DNA of 64,000 bases from Novosphingobium olei (GTDB lineage: Bacteria > Pseudomonadota > Alphaproteobacteria > Sphingomonadales > Sphingomonadaceae). Within the stretch, counting starts at the first letter, position 1, and each line of letters starts with the position of its first letter. Both the position numbers and the translations under genes were made by a program. Below, in pieces: positions 25,259 through 34,914 of the stretch. Where the stretch lies: positions 186,001 to 250,000 of the forward strand of contig NZ_JABBGM010000005.1 of assembly GCF_012927405.1 (NCBI RefSeq), written 5' to 3'. The notes below the pieces were generated by a model. It saw only the letters and a list, made by a program, of their open reading frames with translations. It was not told where the DNA came from and did not search any database.

Positions 25259-26731
25259 ATGAGAATTTTGACGCTGCGCGCGAGCCTGCTGGTCGGCGCG
25301 ATTGCGGCCTGCACGGCCCCGGCACGCGCCGACGATCTGCGCGGTGCCCTGGTCGCTGCTTACCAGACCAATCCCGATCTGCAGGCGGCAAGGGCAAGCC
25401 AGCGCGCGACGGACGAGGGCGTACCGATTGCCCGCGCCTCGGCCCTACCCAGCCTTTCGGGAAGCGCCAGCTATACCGAGAATCTGGAGAAGAGCACGAC
25501 GCCACAGTTCCAGCCAAATCGAACGGTCTCTGCAGGAGCGAATCTGAGCCTTCCGATCTACGCAGGCGGTTCGATCAAGAATTCGATCCGCGCGGCGAAG
25601 ACAAGGGTCGAAGCCGGCCAAGCGGATCTTCGCGGTGTCGAAAGCGGCGTCTTCTCGCAAGTCGTCTCGGCCTACATGGACGTTATCCGCGACCAGGCAA
25701 TCGTTGGCCTGAACCGCAGCAACGTGCAGGTGCTGGAGGTCAACCTCAAGGCGACCAGCGATCGGTACGAGATTGGTGACGTCACCCGTACTGACGTGGC
25801 GCAGTCCAATTCGCGCCTGGCGCTCGCGCGCGGAGACCTTCGCACGGCGGAAGCCAATCTCGTTGGCAGCCGTGAGCGGTATGTCCAGGTGGTTGGTCAG
25901 GCCCCCAAGGACCTTGCCCCGCCTCCCCCGCTCGCGGGCTTGCCCGATACGCCAGAAGATGCAGTCGAAACCGCGCTGGCGAACAACCCCGATCTTGCGG
26001 CAGCGCGGCTCGACAGCAAGGCTGCTGCATATGATGTAAAAGTCGCCGGCTCCGCGCGCCTTCCGCGCATTTCGGTGTTCACAGGAACCAGCTACAACGA
26101 CTATCTCAACTCGGTTCCGATCAACGATACGGTGCCTGGCACGGTCGGCACGCATTTCGGCAGCAGCCAGGCCGGCGTTCAGGCGACGATCCCGCTGTTC
26201 CAGGGTGGCCTGCCGGCCGCGCGCGAACGCCAGGCACAGGCTTCGGAAGGCGCCACGCTCGAACGCGAGATTGCGATCGAACGGCAGGTGATCGCGACCG
26301 TGCGTTCGGCCTATACCTCATGGAAGGCGTCGCTCGACATCATCGCCATGAACCAGACCGCGGTGGATGCTGCGGCCCTCAGCCTTGAGGGCGTCCGCGC
26401 CGAAAATACCGTCGGCAACCGTACGATCCTGAACATCCTTGATGCCGAGCAGGAACTCTTACGCGCGCAGGTGCAACTCGTCGCTGCACGCCGCAACGCC
26501 TACGTCGCGGGTTTCAATCTGCTCGCCGCGATGGGCAAGGCGCAGGCCAAGGATCTCTCGCTCGACGCCGGCCCGGAAAGTGCTGCGCTCTACGACCCGC
26601 AGGTCAATTACGATCGGGTCAAGGGCAAGATCTGGGACTGGGCCAGGGATCCCGCGCCCAAGCCGCAGTCAACCCGCACCGTTGACTCTCCGGCACAGGA
26701 TGCGACAATTCCGGCGCAACCTGCTCCCTGA
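25259..26731 (+). CDS. TolC-family outer-membrane efflux protein
   Basis: A 490-residue outer-membrane channel of a type I secretion or RND system. It has a signal peptide (MRILTLRASLLVGAIAACTA, cleaved near ARA-DD) and two OEP repeats. Residues ALVAAYQTNPDLQAARASQR and SLPIYAGGSIKNSIRAAKTR belong to the first; ETALANNPDLAAARLDSKAA and IPLFQGGLPAARERQAQA belong to the second. The NILDAEQELLRAQVQLVAAR helix is typical of TolC. A Pro-rich tail ends in PAQPAP. No inner-membrane or adaptor gene is adjacent, so the partner pump is elsewhere. Confidence 0.93.
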   Translation: MRILTLRASLLVGAIAACTAPARADDLRGALVAAYQTNPDLQAARASQRATDEGVPIARASALPSLSGSASYTENLEKSTTPQFQPNRTVSAGANLSLPIYAGGSIKNSIRAAKTRVEAGQADLRGVESGVFSQVVSAYMDVIRDQAIVGLNRSNVQVLEVNLKATSDRYEIGDVTRTDVAQSNSRLALARGDLRTAEANLVGSRERYVQVVGQAPKDLAPPPPLAGLPDTPEDAVETALANNPDLAAARLDSKAAAYDVKVAGSARLPRISVFTGTSYNDYLNSVPINDTVPGTVGTHFGSSQAGVQATIPLFQGGLPAARERQAQASEGATLEREIAIERQVIATVRSAYTSWKASLDIIAMNQTAVDAAALSLEGVRAENTVGNRTILNILDAEQELLRAQVQLVAARRNAYVAGFNLLAAMGKAQAKDLSLDAGPESAALYDPQVNYDRVKGKIWDWARDPAPKPQSTRTVDSPAQDATIPAQPAP

Positions 26732-26777
26732 GGGGGGATTCGGGCAGGCGCTGCACATTGGGCACGGAATCAGAGTG

Positions 26778-27239
26778 ATGCGCCAAGCTGGAGAACCCTC
26801 GGTCGAGGAAATCCTTGAATCGATCAAGAAGGTGATCGCGCGCGACAATCGCGTCGAGGCTGCGCAGTCGCGCACTCTCAGGACCTCCCCCGCCGAAGCG
26901 CCGCCGCCCCGGGTTCACGAGGTGCTCGATCTGACCGAGATCGCTTCGCAGATCCTGTCCGAAGACCAGGACGCCGCCGTGGCCGATGCACAAGGGGATT
27001 CGCCGCTGCTCCCGGAAACGACCACAGCCTCGATGCGCGATTCGCTTGCAGCACTCGCGATGCTGTCCGAACCAGGCGCCGCGCCGCAGATCGTCCGCTC
27101 TGGCGAAACCTCGCTCGAAGGGTTGGTGCGCGAAATGCTGCGACCGATGCTGGCTGATTGGCTCGATCGAAACCTGCCTCCCATGGTGGAGAAAATGGTT
27201 GCAGGTGAAATCGCACGGATCGTCGGCAAGAAGTCCTGA
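26778..27239 (+). CDS. popZ: PopZ/DUF2497-family polar organising protein
   Basis: A 153-residue protein with the two conserved ends of the family: the N-terminal GEPSVEEILESIKKVIARDN and the C-terminal SLEGLVREMLRPMLADWLDR and LPPMVEKMVAGEIARIV. The variable acidic, Pro-rich middle is shorter than in Caulobacter PopZ. In Caulobacter, PopZ forms a polar matrix and binds ParB-parS; the same role is inferred here, and parAB is in this window. ATG 26778 is chosen; upstream codons of the open frame overlap the TolC-family gene. It follows that gene by about 45 bases. Confidence 0.88.
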   Translation: MRQAGEPSVEEILESIKKVIARDNRVEAAQSRTLRTSPAEAPPPRVHEVLDLTEIASQILSEDQDAAVADAQGDSPLLPETTTASMRDSLAALAMLSEPGAAPQIVRSGETSLEGLVREMLRPMLADWLDRNLPPMVEKMVAGEIARIVGKKS

Positions 27240-27302
27240 TCGTTTGGTTCCAGCCGCGATGGTGGGCTGGATATCGCGATCGGAAGAGCCTATCCGGTTG
27301 CG

Positions 27303-29444
27303 ATGAAAACCAGTTTGCTTTCGCACATTGCGCTCGCTGTCGCCGTGGCTGCTCCCCTTCCCGCAGCGGCTGCTCCGTCCCGGACACCGTTCTCGGCGCA
27401 GGACCTCGTCACGTTGAACCGACTTGGCGGCGTGGCTGCCTCCCCGGACGGCACGCTGGTCGCCTACACTGTCACCGTAACGGACGCCGCAACCTACAAG
27501 CGTAGCACGCAGTTGTGGCTACGCCCGCTCGGAGCCAAGGCGCCGGCACGTCAGGTGCCGGTTGAAGGCTCGGTAAGCGATCCGGCGTTCGGACCGGATG
27601 GCAGCCTGTTCTTCCTTTCCGACAGCAAGCAGAACGGCAAGGATGCCGGAACGCAGGTGTGGAAGATCAGCCAGCCAACAACCGCGCCGGCTTCCGCTGT
27701 CGCGGTCACGTCTTTCAAAAGCGACGTCAATGGTTTCAAGCTTTCTCCCGATGGCACTCACATCGCCGTCTGGGGCGACATCGCCCGAACCTGCCCAACC
27801 TTCGGCGGCTGCGAATCTGACGGAAACGCCAGCCTGCCCGGCCCAGGCACGGGTCGCCTCTACAAGGATGGAACCGGCTTCGTACGTCATTGGGACGCAT
27901 GGGAGACGCCCGGAAACTACAGCCGCATCTTCGCCTATGCGCTGGGTGCAGACGGACGGGTCAACACGGATACGGGCCACGCTCTCGATGGTGACGCCGT
28001 CAATGGCGGGCTGGTGGGCGATGCACCGAACAAGCCCTTTGGCGATGGAGGCGACGTGGCCTGGAGCGCTGACAGCAAGGCCGTGATCTATGCCGCGCGC
28101 CAGGCCGACCGCGACGAACCACGCTCCACCAACCTCGACCTGTGGTGGGCACCCATCGATGGTTCAACCCCCAGGAACCTGACCGCCGCCAACAAGGCTA
28201 CCGACGCTGGGCCCGCCGTGTCACCCGACGGTCGCTGGCTGGCTTATGTCGCCATGGCCCGTCCGACCTATGAAGCCGACCGCCTCGTCGTCCACCTCCT
28301 TGACCTCAAATCTGGGCAGTCGCGGGCCTTGACCGAAGGCTGGGATCGTTCGGCCGGATCGCTGCAGTGGACCGCCGATGGCAAGGCATTGCTCGCATCT
28401 GCCGAAGACGTACTCGATACCCCGGCTTTCCGCATCGACGTCGCGACCGGGAGGGTCACCCGTCTTGCGCTATCGCCAGTGAAGGGCCGCGAAGGCCACA
28501 TCGGCAACCTTACCGCGCTCAAGGACGGGCGCTTTGTCTTCACCCGCGATTCGATCGAAGCTCCGGCCGAGATCTACATCGGCAAGCCGGGCGGCAAGGC
28601 GTCGGCGCTGACCGACCTTGCGACATCGGCGTTGGCGTCGCGCGCGCCGGTCACCACGCGCCGCTTCAGCTTCAAGGGTGCGAACGGTGACACAGTGTGG
28701 GGCCAGATCACCAAGCCGGCCAATTCGACCGACAAGCTCCCCGGCATCCTCTACGTGCACGGTGGACCGCAGGGATCGTTCAACGATTCCTGGTCAAGCA
28801 GGTGGAACCCGCGCGTCGTGGCAAGCCAGGGTTATGCTGTTGTTTCGATCGATTTCCACGGGTCGACCGGATACGGGCAAGCTTTCACCGATGCGATCAG
28901 CAACGACTGGGGTGGGAAGCCGCTCGAAGACCTGCAGAAGGGTTTTGCGGCCGCCGCGGCGCTCGATCCGCAAGTCGATGACGCCAACGCCTGCGCCATG
29001 GGTGCCTCCTATGGCGGATACATGATGAACTGGATCGAGGGGAACTGGGCCGACAAGTTCCGGTGCATCGTGCAGCACGACGGCGTGTTCGACGCACGCG
29101 CAATGGCCTACGAGACCGATGAGCTGTGGTTCGACGAATGGGAACACGGCCAGAAGAATTACGTGCAAGACCCTGCCGCCTTCGAGAAATGGAACCCGGT
29201 CAACCACGTCGGCCAATGGAAGACGCCGATGCTCGTGATCACGAGCGAGAAGGACTTCCGCATCCCCTACACACAGGGCCTCGCCGCGTTCACCGCGCTG
29301 CAGACGATGAAGGTGCCGAGCGAGCTGCTTGTCTTCCCCGACGAAAATCACTGGGTCCTCAAGGCAAGGAATTCGCTGCAGTGGCACCAGACGGTATTCC
29401 ACTGGCTCGATCGGTGGTTGAGGAAGGACGGCAAGGAAGGCTAA
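27303..29444 (+). CDS. S9-family prolyl oligopeptidase / dipeptidyl peptidase
   Basis: A 713-residue exported serine peptidase. It has a signal peptide (MKTSLLSHIALAVAVAAPLP, cut near AAA-APS), an N-terminal seven-bladed WD/PD40-like propeller (residues about 40-400), and an alpha/beta hydrolase domain. The catalytic residues are Ser 569 in GASYGGYMMNW, Asp 651 in SEKDFRIPY and His 683 in PDENHWVLK. The oxyanion-side LYVHGGPQGSFNDSW is also present. It probably works in the periplasm on short peptides. It overlaps no other gene and is followed 26 bases later by the thioesterase. Confidence 0.94.
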   Translation: MKTSLLSHIALAVAVAAPLPAAAAPSRTPFSAQDLVTLNRLGGVAASPDGTLVAYTVTVTDAATYKRSTQLWLRPLGAKAPARQVPVEGSVSDPAFGPDGSLFFLSDSKQNGKDAGTQVWKISQPTTAPASAVAVTSFKSDVNGFKLSPDGTHIAVWGDIARTCPTFGGCESDGNASLPGPGTGRLYKDGTGFVRHWDAWETPGNYSRIFAYALGADGRVNTDTGHALDGDAVNGGLVGDAPNKPFGDGGDVAWSADSKAVIYAARQADRDEPRSTNLDLWWAPIDGSTPRNLTAANKATDAGPAVSPDGRWLAYVAMARPTYEADRLVVHLLDLKSGQSRALTEGWDRSAGSLQWTADGKALLASAEDVLDTPAFRIDVATGRVTRLALSPVKGREGHIGNLTALKDGRFVFTRDSIEAPAEIYIGKPGGKASALTDLATSALASRAPVTTRRFSFKGANGDTVWGQITKPANSTDKLPGILYVHGGPQGSFNDSWSSRWNPRVVASQGYAVVSIDFHGSTGYGQAFTDAISNDWGGKPLEDLQKGFAAAAALDPQVDDANACAMGASYGGYMMNWIEGNWADKFRCIVQHDGVFDARAMAYETDELWFDEWEHGQKNYVQDPAAFEKWNPVNHVGQWKTPMLVITSEKDFRIPYTQGLAAFTALQTMKVPSELLVFPDENHWVLKARNSLQWHQTVFHWLDRWLRKDGKEG

Positions 29445-29470
29445 CCCCTGCGTCAACACAGGGAGTAACC

Positions 29471-29896
29471 ATGGCCAAGCCCGACCCCGCGCTGCTCGAT
29501 CCGGCGCGCTACACTTTTGCACACGAGGTCACGACGCGTTTCGCTGACCTCGATCCGAACGACCATATCAACAACGTTGCGATAGCGGCAGTGCTTGAGG
29601 ATGGGCGCGTCCGCTTCAATGTGCAGGTCGGCCTGAAGCGTACCGAGACATTTCGCCCGATGGTCGCCAGCGTCGGGATCGAATATCTCGCACAGGCGCA
29701 CTTTCCGCAGAGCATGACATGCCATGTCGCTGCTTGCGAAATCGGTCGGTCGAGTTGGCAGATGCAACAGTTGCTCATGCAGGATCGCCGCGCGGTGGCG
29801 ACCTGCCGGACGGTCGTGGTCTGCACCAACGGAGAAAGCGCCATGCCCATCCCCGGTGAGTTTCGCAGTCTTCTTCAACCGTGGTTGCTCAAGTGA
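29471..29896 (+). CDS. acyl-CoA thioesterase, 4HBT hot-dog fold
   Basis: A 141-residue thioesterase of the YbgC/FadM group. The active-site region [26 protein letters not shown] carries the conserved Asp, His and Asn; [20 protein letters not shown] and the following strand-helix fit the hot-dog fold. GGGAG stands five bases before the ATG at 29471, which follows the S9 peptidase stop by 26 bases. Its TGA overlaps the start of the next gene as GTGA. It likely hydrolyses acyl-CoA; chain-length preference is unknown. Confidence 0.9.
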   Translation: MAKPDPALLDPARYTFAHEVTTRFADLDPNDHINNVAIAAVLEDGRVRFNVQVGLKRTETFRPMVASVGIEYLAQAHFPQSMTCHVAACEIGRSSWQMQQLLMQDRRAVATCRTVVVCTNGESAMPIPGEFRSLLQPWLLK

Positions 29897-30264
29897 GCTC
29901 GGGCAAGGAGATCGCTGCCGCCGAAGAGGCACTCGCCAAGCTTGGCGGATTCGCCATGAAGCGGCACATCCTGCTTTGCGCGGACCCTGAAAAGGACAAG
30001 TGCGCGCCCCGCAAAAAGGGTGAAGAAAGCTGGAAATACCTCAAGAAGCGCCTGGGCGAGCTGAAGCTCGGTGGAGCGCAGGGCATCATGCGCAACAAGG
30101 TAGGCTGTCTGCGCGTCTGCCTCGCCGGCCCTGTTGCCGTCGTCTATCCGGACGAGGTTTGGTATCACTCCTGCACACCGGAAGTGCTTGAACGCATCCT
30201 TCAGGAGCACATCATCGGCGGCGTGCCGGTGGAGGAATTCCGCCTCCACCCGCCCGCCGCCTGA
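29893..30264 (+). CDS. thioredoxin-like [2Fe-2S] ferredoxin family protein
   Basis: A 123-residue protein with the thioredoxin-like 2Fe-2S ferredoxin pattern. Four cysteines are spaced as [13 protein letters not shown] and [23 protein letters not shown] and [14 protein letters not shown] close the fold. The pattern resembles the NuoE/Fd family from Aquifex and Azotobacter. The GTG at 29893 overlaps the thioesterase TGA (GTGA); GTG at 29881 is an alternative. It may serve as an electron-transfer or Fe-S storage protein; the partner is unknown. Confidence 0.87.
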   Translation: MSSGKEIAAAEEALAKLGGFAMKRHILLCADPEKDKCAPRKKGEESWKYLKKRLGELKLGGAQGIMRNKVGCLRVCLAGPVAVVYPDEVWYHSCTPEVLERILQEHIIGGVPVEEFRLHPPAA

Positions 30265-30273
30265 ACGCAGCGA

Positions 30274-31452
30274 TCAGTTTTCGGCTTCGAAGTTGATTTC
30301 GGCATGCTCGCGCAGCCGCTTGACCAGTGCCTCACCAAGGAACGCCCCCGGCGTTCCGACACCGCCGGACACATCCGATTCCACCAGCCCAAGGCCCGTC
30401 TCGGTCAACATGCGGCTGGTCGAGCCATAGCCCGGATCGTACCGGCCCTTCACAGCGTAGTGGATAGCTTGGCCATCCGGCAGCTCGCCAACGAAGAGAA
30501 GGTCGTAGCTGCCGTTTTCCCGCACCTCCTTGGTGGGTCCTTCGCCCGGCAGCGGATCGTTGGGCGTGCCGATCATCGGCGTTGATGCGACGTAATTCGC
30601 CACGGCCTCGCCCTGCTCGCCGGGTCCGGTCAGGATCATCTCGTCGTAGACGAAGTCCTTGCCGAACGGGAAGCCCAGTAGCTGGTTGGTGCGGTGGACG
30701 TTCTTCACGTTGATGACCGCCATGATGAAAGGCGCGCCCCACGATCCAAGCGCTTCATCATAAAGCGGCTTGTCAGCGGGCGGCTGAGGCGGGCCTTCGA
30801 ACCCTGGCGTCAGTCCGAACGGGCTGGCCATGATCGCGCCGAGCGCCGGCTCCTTGGCGATCGCGGCCAGCGTTGCCTTCAGGCTCGCCGCAGTGCCGCC
30901 AGAAACGCCGCCCTTGGTATCGCGAACGCGGCCCTTCACGCGCGGCGCAGGTTTGCCGAAGCGGGCGACCGCCTCCTTTTGCAGCATCAACACGCCGAGA
31001 TCGAACGGAATCGAATCGAAGCCGCAGGAAAAGCAGATGCGCGCTCCGCTCTCCTTCGCGGCGACATCGTACTTTTCGATCATCTGGCGCATCCACACCG
31101 GCTCGCCGCACAGATCGGCATAGTCGGTGCCAGCTTCGACACAGGCGGCAACCACAGGCTCGCCATAAAGCTGGTAGGGACCGACGGTCGTGACGATCGA
31201 ACGCGTCGATTCCGCCATTGCCTTGACGCTCGCCGGATCGGCGATGTCGGCAACGATCAGCGGCGTATCGGCGGGCGCGCCGATCAGGTCGCGGATTTCG
31301 GCCAGCTTGGCGGCACTACGGCCCGCCATCGCCCATTTCGGGCCGTTGCGGCCGTAATGATTGTTGAGATATTCGGCGACCAAGCGGCCCGTATAGCCCG
31401 TCGCCCCGTAGATCACGATGTCATAAGGGCGCGAGGCCCGGTCGGTTGGCAT
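30274..31452 (-). CDS. saccharopine dehydrogenase-like NAD(P)-binding protein (trans-acting enoyl reductase type)
   Basis: A 392-residue Rossmann-fold oxidoreductase. The dinucleotide loop is YDIVIYGATGYTGRLVAEYL near residue 12, followed by AGRSAAKLAEIRD and a conserved SIVTTVGPYQLYGEPVVAAC segment. CFSCGFDSIPFDLGVLMLQ marks the trans-acting enoyl reductase group. ATG 31452 is chosen; a GTG lies nine bases upstream. It is the second gene of a unit with the acyl-CoA dehydrogenase 24 bases upstream, which suggests action on acyl chains, but the substrate is not known. Confidence 0.88.
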   Translation of the reverse strand: MPTDRASRPYDIVIYGATGYTGRLVAEYLNNHYGRNGPKWAMAGRSAAKLAEIRDLIGAPADTPLIVADIADPASVKAMAESTRSIVTTVGPYQLYGEPVVAACVEAGTDYADLCGEPVWMRQMIEKYDVAAKESGARICFSCGFDSIPFDLGVLMLQKEAVARFGKPAPRVKGRVRDTKGGVSGGTAASLKATLAAIAKEPALGAIMASPFGLTPGFEGPPQPPADKPLYDEALGSWGAPFIMAVINVKNVHRTNQLLGFPFGKDFVYDEMILTGPGEQGEAVANYVASTPMIGTPNDPLPGEGPTKEVRENGSYDLLFVGELPDGQAIHYAVKGRYDPGYGSTSRMLTETGLGLVESDVSGGVGTPGAFLGEALVKRLREHAEINFEAEN

Positions 31453-31476
31453 GGAAGTCACTCCCTTCCCGAAGGA

Positions 31477-32646
31477 TCAGAAACCGTACTGGCGGCTGGC
31501 AAGGTCGAACATGATCTCCTCGGACCCGCCACCGATCGCCATCACCCGGACCTCGCGGTAGATCCGCTCGACCCGGCTACCCCGGATGAAGCTGGCGCCG
31601 CCGAGGATCTGGCACGCCTCGCGCGCGCAGAATTCCATCGTCTGCGTGGCCTGCACCTTGAGCAGCGCGAACTCGCCCGGTGCGGCCTTGCCGTTCACCA
31701 GCGTCCACGCGCAGTGATCGATCCACGCCTGCGTGGCCTGGATCCGACGGAGCATATCGGCAAGCTTGTGGCGGATCACCTGGTTGGCAACGAGCGGCTT
31801 CCCGAACGTCTGCCGCTCGCGCGCCCATTCCAGAGCATCCTCGAAGCACAGCCGCGCGTTGGCCGCTGCCTGCTGTGCCATGCCGATGCGCTCGCCGTTG
31901 AAGTTACGCATGATCGCGCCGAACCCGGCGTTTTCCGGTCCGATCAGGTTCTCGGCAGGCACCTCGACGTCGTCAAAGTGGATCGTCGCCGTGTCCGAGG
32001 CGTGCCAGCCCATCTTCTCCAGCGGCGTGCGCGAAAGGCCAGGGCTGTTCATGTCGACCAGCAGCAGAGACACGCCGCCGATTCCTGGCCCGCCGGTGCG
32101 GACCGCCAGCGTGATGTAGTCGGCGCGCATGGCAGAGGTGATGAAGGTCTTCTGCCCGTTGACGATGTAGCTCGCGCCCTTGCGCTCCGCCTTCGTGCGC
32201 AGGTTCGCGACATCGGACCCGCCTGAAGGCTCGGTGATGCCAAGCGAAATGATCTTCTCGCCTGCCAGCACCGCAGGCGCGATCTTCTTCTTCATCGCCT
32301 CGCTGCCTGCGGCAAGGATGGGAGGCAGGCCGATGCCATGGGTCATCAGCGAGGCAACGATACCACCAGCGCCGGGGCGGCAAAGTTCCTCACTCTGCAC
32401 GAACGAATGGAAGATGGTGTAGCCATCCGACGTGCCGCCGTATTCCTCGGGATAGCCGAAGCCCAGAATGCCAGCATGGGCCGCCTTGACATGAAGTTCA
32501 CGTGGCAGCTGGCCGGCGCGCTCCCATTCGTCGACGTGGGGGCTGACTTCGCGCGTGACGAAGGCGCGAACGCTGTCGCAGACTGCTTCGTGCGTCTCGT
32601 CGTAATGCGGCGAGCGGGTGCGCCACTCGTCGAACAGATGGGCCAT
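31477..32646 (-). CDS. acyl-CoA dehydrogenase
   Basis: A 389-residue FAD-dependent acyl-CoA dehydrogenase. It shows ISLGITEPSGGSDVANLRTK (FAD/acyl binding), TSAMRADYITLAVRTGG, QTFGKPLVANQVIRHKLADM, CAREACQILGGASFIRGS and RIYREVRVMAIGGGSEEIM with the catalytic base region. GAGGA lies seven bases before ATG 32646. Upstream at 32716-32731 is an inverted repeat shared with another acyl-CoA dehydrogenase. The start of a beta-oxidation or amino-acid degradation operon is inferred; the substrate is unassigned. Confidence 0.94.
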   Translation of the reverse strand: MAHLFDEWRTRSPHYDETHEAVCDSVRAFVTREVSPHVDEWERAGQLPRELHVKAAHAGILGFGYPEEYGGTSDGYTIFHSFVQSEELCRPGAGGIVASLMTHGIGLPPILAAGSEAMKKKIAPAVLAGEKIISLGITEPSGGSDVANLRTKAERKGASYIVNGQKTFITSAMRADYITLAVRTGGPGIGGVSLLLVDMNSPGLSRTPLEKMGWHASDTATIHFDDVEVPAENLIGPENAGFGAIMRNFNGERIGMAQQAAANARLCFEDALEWARERQTFGKPLVANQVIRHKLADMLRRIQATQAWIDHCAWTLVNGKAAPGEFALLKVQATQTMEFCAREACQILGGASFIRGSRVERIYREVRVMAIGGGSEEIMFDLASRQYGF

Positions 32647-32715
32647 CGGCAATCCTCGGTCTGGCGGGTTCTGCCCCGTCCGTTCGGGAAGGTATCGCGA
32701 CGCGAAGAGTTTTAG

Positions 32716-32731
32716 TCAATCAAGCGATTAA
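32716..32731 (-). promoter_or_regulatory. putative operator, inverted repeat TTAATC-N4-GATTGA
   Basis: On the gene strand this reads TTAATCGCTTGATTGA, a six-base inverted repeat with a four-base spacer and one mismatch. Its near end lies 69 bases before the acyl-CoA dehydrogenase ATG. The same motif, with the same orientation and spacing to ATG, occurs at 49144-49159. A TetR- or MarR-type repressor site is inferred; no regulator gene is adjacent. Confidence 0.55.
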
Positions 32732-32836
32732 ACGATATCTGGCCTTGATCGCGGCACCCGGGAGCAAAATCGTCCCTCGCTGGTTGAGCGCCGCGGCTGT
32801 AAGAGGCATTCGCGCCAAAGAGGGGGACGCTCGCGC

Positions 32837-33898
32837 ATGATCGATCGCAAGAGATTTGAAGCAGGCGGCCTGATCGGTTTCGTCGCGCTTGCATCGGTGG
32901 CGTTTATTGCCGTGGTGTGGGATTTTCTCGGTGCACTGTTCTGGGCGGGCGTTGCCGGAATCATGTTTCAGCCGCTGTTCCGCCGGATTACGGCGAACCT
33001 TGGCGGGCGCCGCAGCGTTGGAGCTGCGATCACGCTCTTGGTCATCACCATCGCGGTCATCATCCCGCTGCTGCTGATCGGCAGCATGATCCTGGATCAG
33101 GCTGCCGGTGTCTACGCGGCGGTGCGCGATGGCCAGATCGACTTCGCGCGCTACTTCGACCGCATTCACGATGCCCTGCCGCTTCGCCTTCAGGAACTCG
33201 CCGATCGGCAGGGACTGGGCAGCTTCGAGCGAATGCGCCGTCAGGTTGCTGCGGCTCTTGGCGGAAGTGTCAGCGTGCTCGCCAACCAGGCGCTTTCGCT
33301 GGGCCGCAATGCAGCACAGTTCCTGCTGGTCTTCGGCGTTGGTCTGTATGTGACCTACTTCCTCCTGCGCGATGGGGCAGAGATCGGCAGCGCGATTGTC
33401 CGCACCGCTCCGTTCGAGCGTGACGTCGCCCAGCGCCTCGGCGATCGCTTCGTCACCGTCACCCGTGCCACGGTCAATGGCTCGGTGCTCGTCGCCATGG
33501 CGCAGGGAGCGCTGGGCGCGGCAACCTTCGCGCTTGTTGGCGTGCCCGCGGCGATGCTGTGGGGCCTGATCATGGCCTTCGCCGCGCTTCTGCCCGCGAT
33601 AGGGCCCGCAATCGTGTGGATCCCGGTCGCGGTCTACCAGCTCGCGACGGGCCAGATCTGGCAGGCGATGGTGGTTATCTTCTCTGGCGTTGCCGTCGTC
33701 GGGATGATCGACAACCTGCTGCGCCCGCTGTTGGTAGGCCGGGATACCGGCATTCCCGATTGGCTTGTGCTGCTCTCCACCCTGGGCGGGATAGCCCTGA
33801 TGGGGATTTCCGGTGTCGTCGCCGGGCCGATCGTGGCGGCACTGTTCATGTGCGGCTGGCAGATCCTGACCGAAGAGCGGGACCGGCAAGCCGGATGA
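32837..33898 (+). CDS. AI-2E transporter (PerM) family permease
   Basis: A 353-residue inner-membrane protein with about seven to eight spans. Examples are LIGFVALASVAFIAVVW, AAITLLVITIAVIIPLLLIG, FLLVFGVGLYVTYFLL, AMLWGLIMAFAALLPAIGPA, VVIFSGVAVVGMIDNLLRP and GGIALMGISGVVAGPIVAAL. The central FLRDG-like LLRDGAEIGS and the PAIGPAIVWIPVAV segment are typical of this family. Despite its name, most members have no proven autoinducer transport, and substrates vary. The ATG follows AGAGGGGGACGCTCGCGC. It is divergent from the acyl-CoA dehydrogenase operon. Confidence 0.92.
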   Translation: MIDRKRFEAGGLIGFVALASVAFIAVVWDFLGALFWAGVAGIMFQPLFRRITANLGGRRSVGAAITLLVITIAVIIPLLLIGSMILDQAAGVYAAVRDGQIDFARYFDRIHDALPLRLQELADRQGLGSFERMRRQVAAALGGSVSVLANQALSLGRNAAQFLLVFGVGLYVTYFLLRDGAEIGSAIVRTAPFERDVAQRLGDRFVTVTRATVNGSVLVAMAQGALGAATFALVGVPAAMLWGLIMAFAALLPAIGPAIVWIPVAVYQLATGQIWQAMVVIFSGVAVVGMIDNLLRPLLVGRDTGIPDWLVLLSTLGGIALMGISGVVAGPIVAALFMCGWQILTEERDRQAG

Positions 33899-33904
33899 AC
33901 GCGC

Positions 33905-34459
33905 CTAGAGCCGCGGCAACGTCACGCCGCGTTGGCCCATGTACTTGCCCGCACGGTCGGCATAGCTGACCTCGCACGGTTCGTTTCCTTGCAGGAACAG
34001 GAATTGGCAAGCGCCTTCGTTGGCATAGATCTTAGCCGGAAGCGGCGTCGTGTTCGAAAACTCCAGCGTCACGTGCCCCTCCCAGCCGGGCTCCAGCGGT
34101 GTCACGTTCACGATGATGCCACAGCGCGCGTACGTGCTCTTGCCAAGGCAGATTACCAGAACATCGCGCGGCACGCGAAAGTATTCGACCGTGCGCGCCA
34201 GCGCGAAGGAGTTGGGCGGAATCACGCAGACATCGGTCTTCCGGTCGACGAAGGAGTTGGAATCGAAGTCCTTCGGATCCACCACTGCCGAATCGACATT
34301 GGTGAAGATCTTGAAATCGTCCGCGACGCGCGCGTCGTAACCATAGGACGACAAGCCGTAGCTGATGCAGCCGTCACGCTGCTGACGTTCGACGAAAGGC
34401 TCGATCATGCCTTCGCTCAGCGCCTTTTCGCGAATCCACTTGTCGGAAAGAATGGCCAC
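33905..34459 (-). CDS. dcd: dCTP deaminase
   Basis: A 184-residue trimeric deaminase that converts dCTP to dUTP for dTMP synthesis. Motifs are [52 protein letters not shown] (including the catalytic Glu near [13 protein letters not shown]) and the terminal [14 protein letters not shown]. The GTG at 34459 gives the family length and N-terminus ([20 protein letters not shown]); the longer frame overlaps cdd. It follows cdd on the same strand by about 23 bases and is probably co-transcribed. Confidence 0.96.
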   Translation of the reverse strand: MAILSDKWIREKALSEGMIEPFVERQQRDGCISYGLSSYGYDARVADDFKIFTNVDSAVVDPKDFDSNSFVDRKTDVCVIPPNSFALARTVEYFRVPRDVLVICLGKSTYARCGIIVNVTPLEPGWEGHVTLEFSNTTPLPAKIYANEGACQFLFLQGNEPCEVSYADRAGKYMGQRGVTLPRL

Positions 34460-34482
34460 GCCTGCCCCCGGAACTGTTGACG

Positions 34483-34914
34483 TCAGCCCAGTTGAGCCGG
34501 ACCGAATGCGTTGGGCAATAGCACCGAAAGGCGCGTTTCCAACACTTCCTTGGCACCGATGCAGAGAACGACCGGATCGGTGCTGCCAAGCGCGGCCAGC
34601 TCGTTCAGCACCTGCCGGCACCGGCCGCACGGCGTGATCGGCGCATCGATGCGCCCCCCGGGGCCGCCCAAAACGGCAACCGCCACCAAGGCGCCCCGAC
34701 GCCCAGCGTGCGATGCTATGGCGCAGGCAACGGTTTCGGCACACAGCGAAAGGCCGTAGCTCGCGTTCTCGACATTGGCACCGGTCACGATCGCGCCGTC
34801 CTCGAACAACAGCGCGGCCCCCACATGAAAGTTCGAATAGGGGGCATAAGCGCTGTTCACCGCAGTGCGGGCTGCGGCAATCAGCGCTTCCCTGCTCTCG
34901 TTCAGGTTTGTCAT
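34483..34914 (-). CDS. cdd: cytidine deaminase
   Basis: A 143-residue pyrimidine-salvage deaminase of the homotetrameric type. The zinc site is seen in [20 protein letters not shown] (Cys and catalytic Glu in CAE) and [27 protein letters not shown] is the substrate-side motif. The ATG at 34914 overlaps the stop of the upstream GH25 gene as ATGA. It is followed by dcd, so two deaminases of the pyrimidine pool lie side by side. Confidence 0.95.
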   Translation of the reverse strand: MTNLNESREALIAAARTAVNSAYAPYSNFHVGAALLFEDGAIVTGANVENASYGLSLCAETVACAIASHAGRRGALVAVAVLGGPGGRIDAPITPCGRCRQVLNELAALGSTDPVVLCIGAKEVLETRLSVLLPNAFGPAQLG

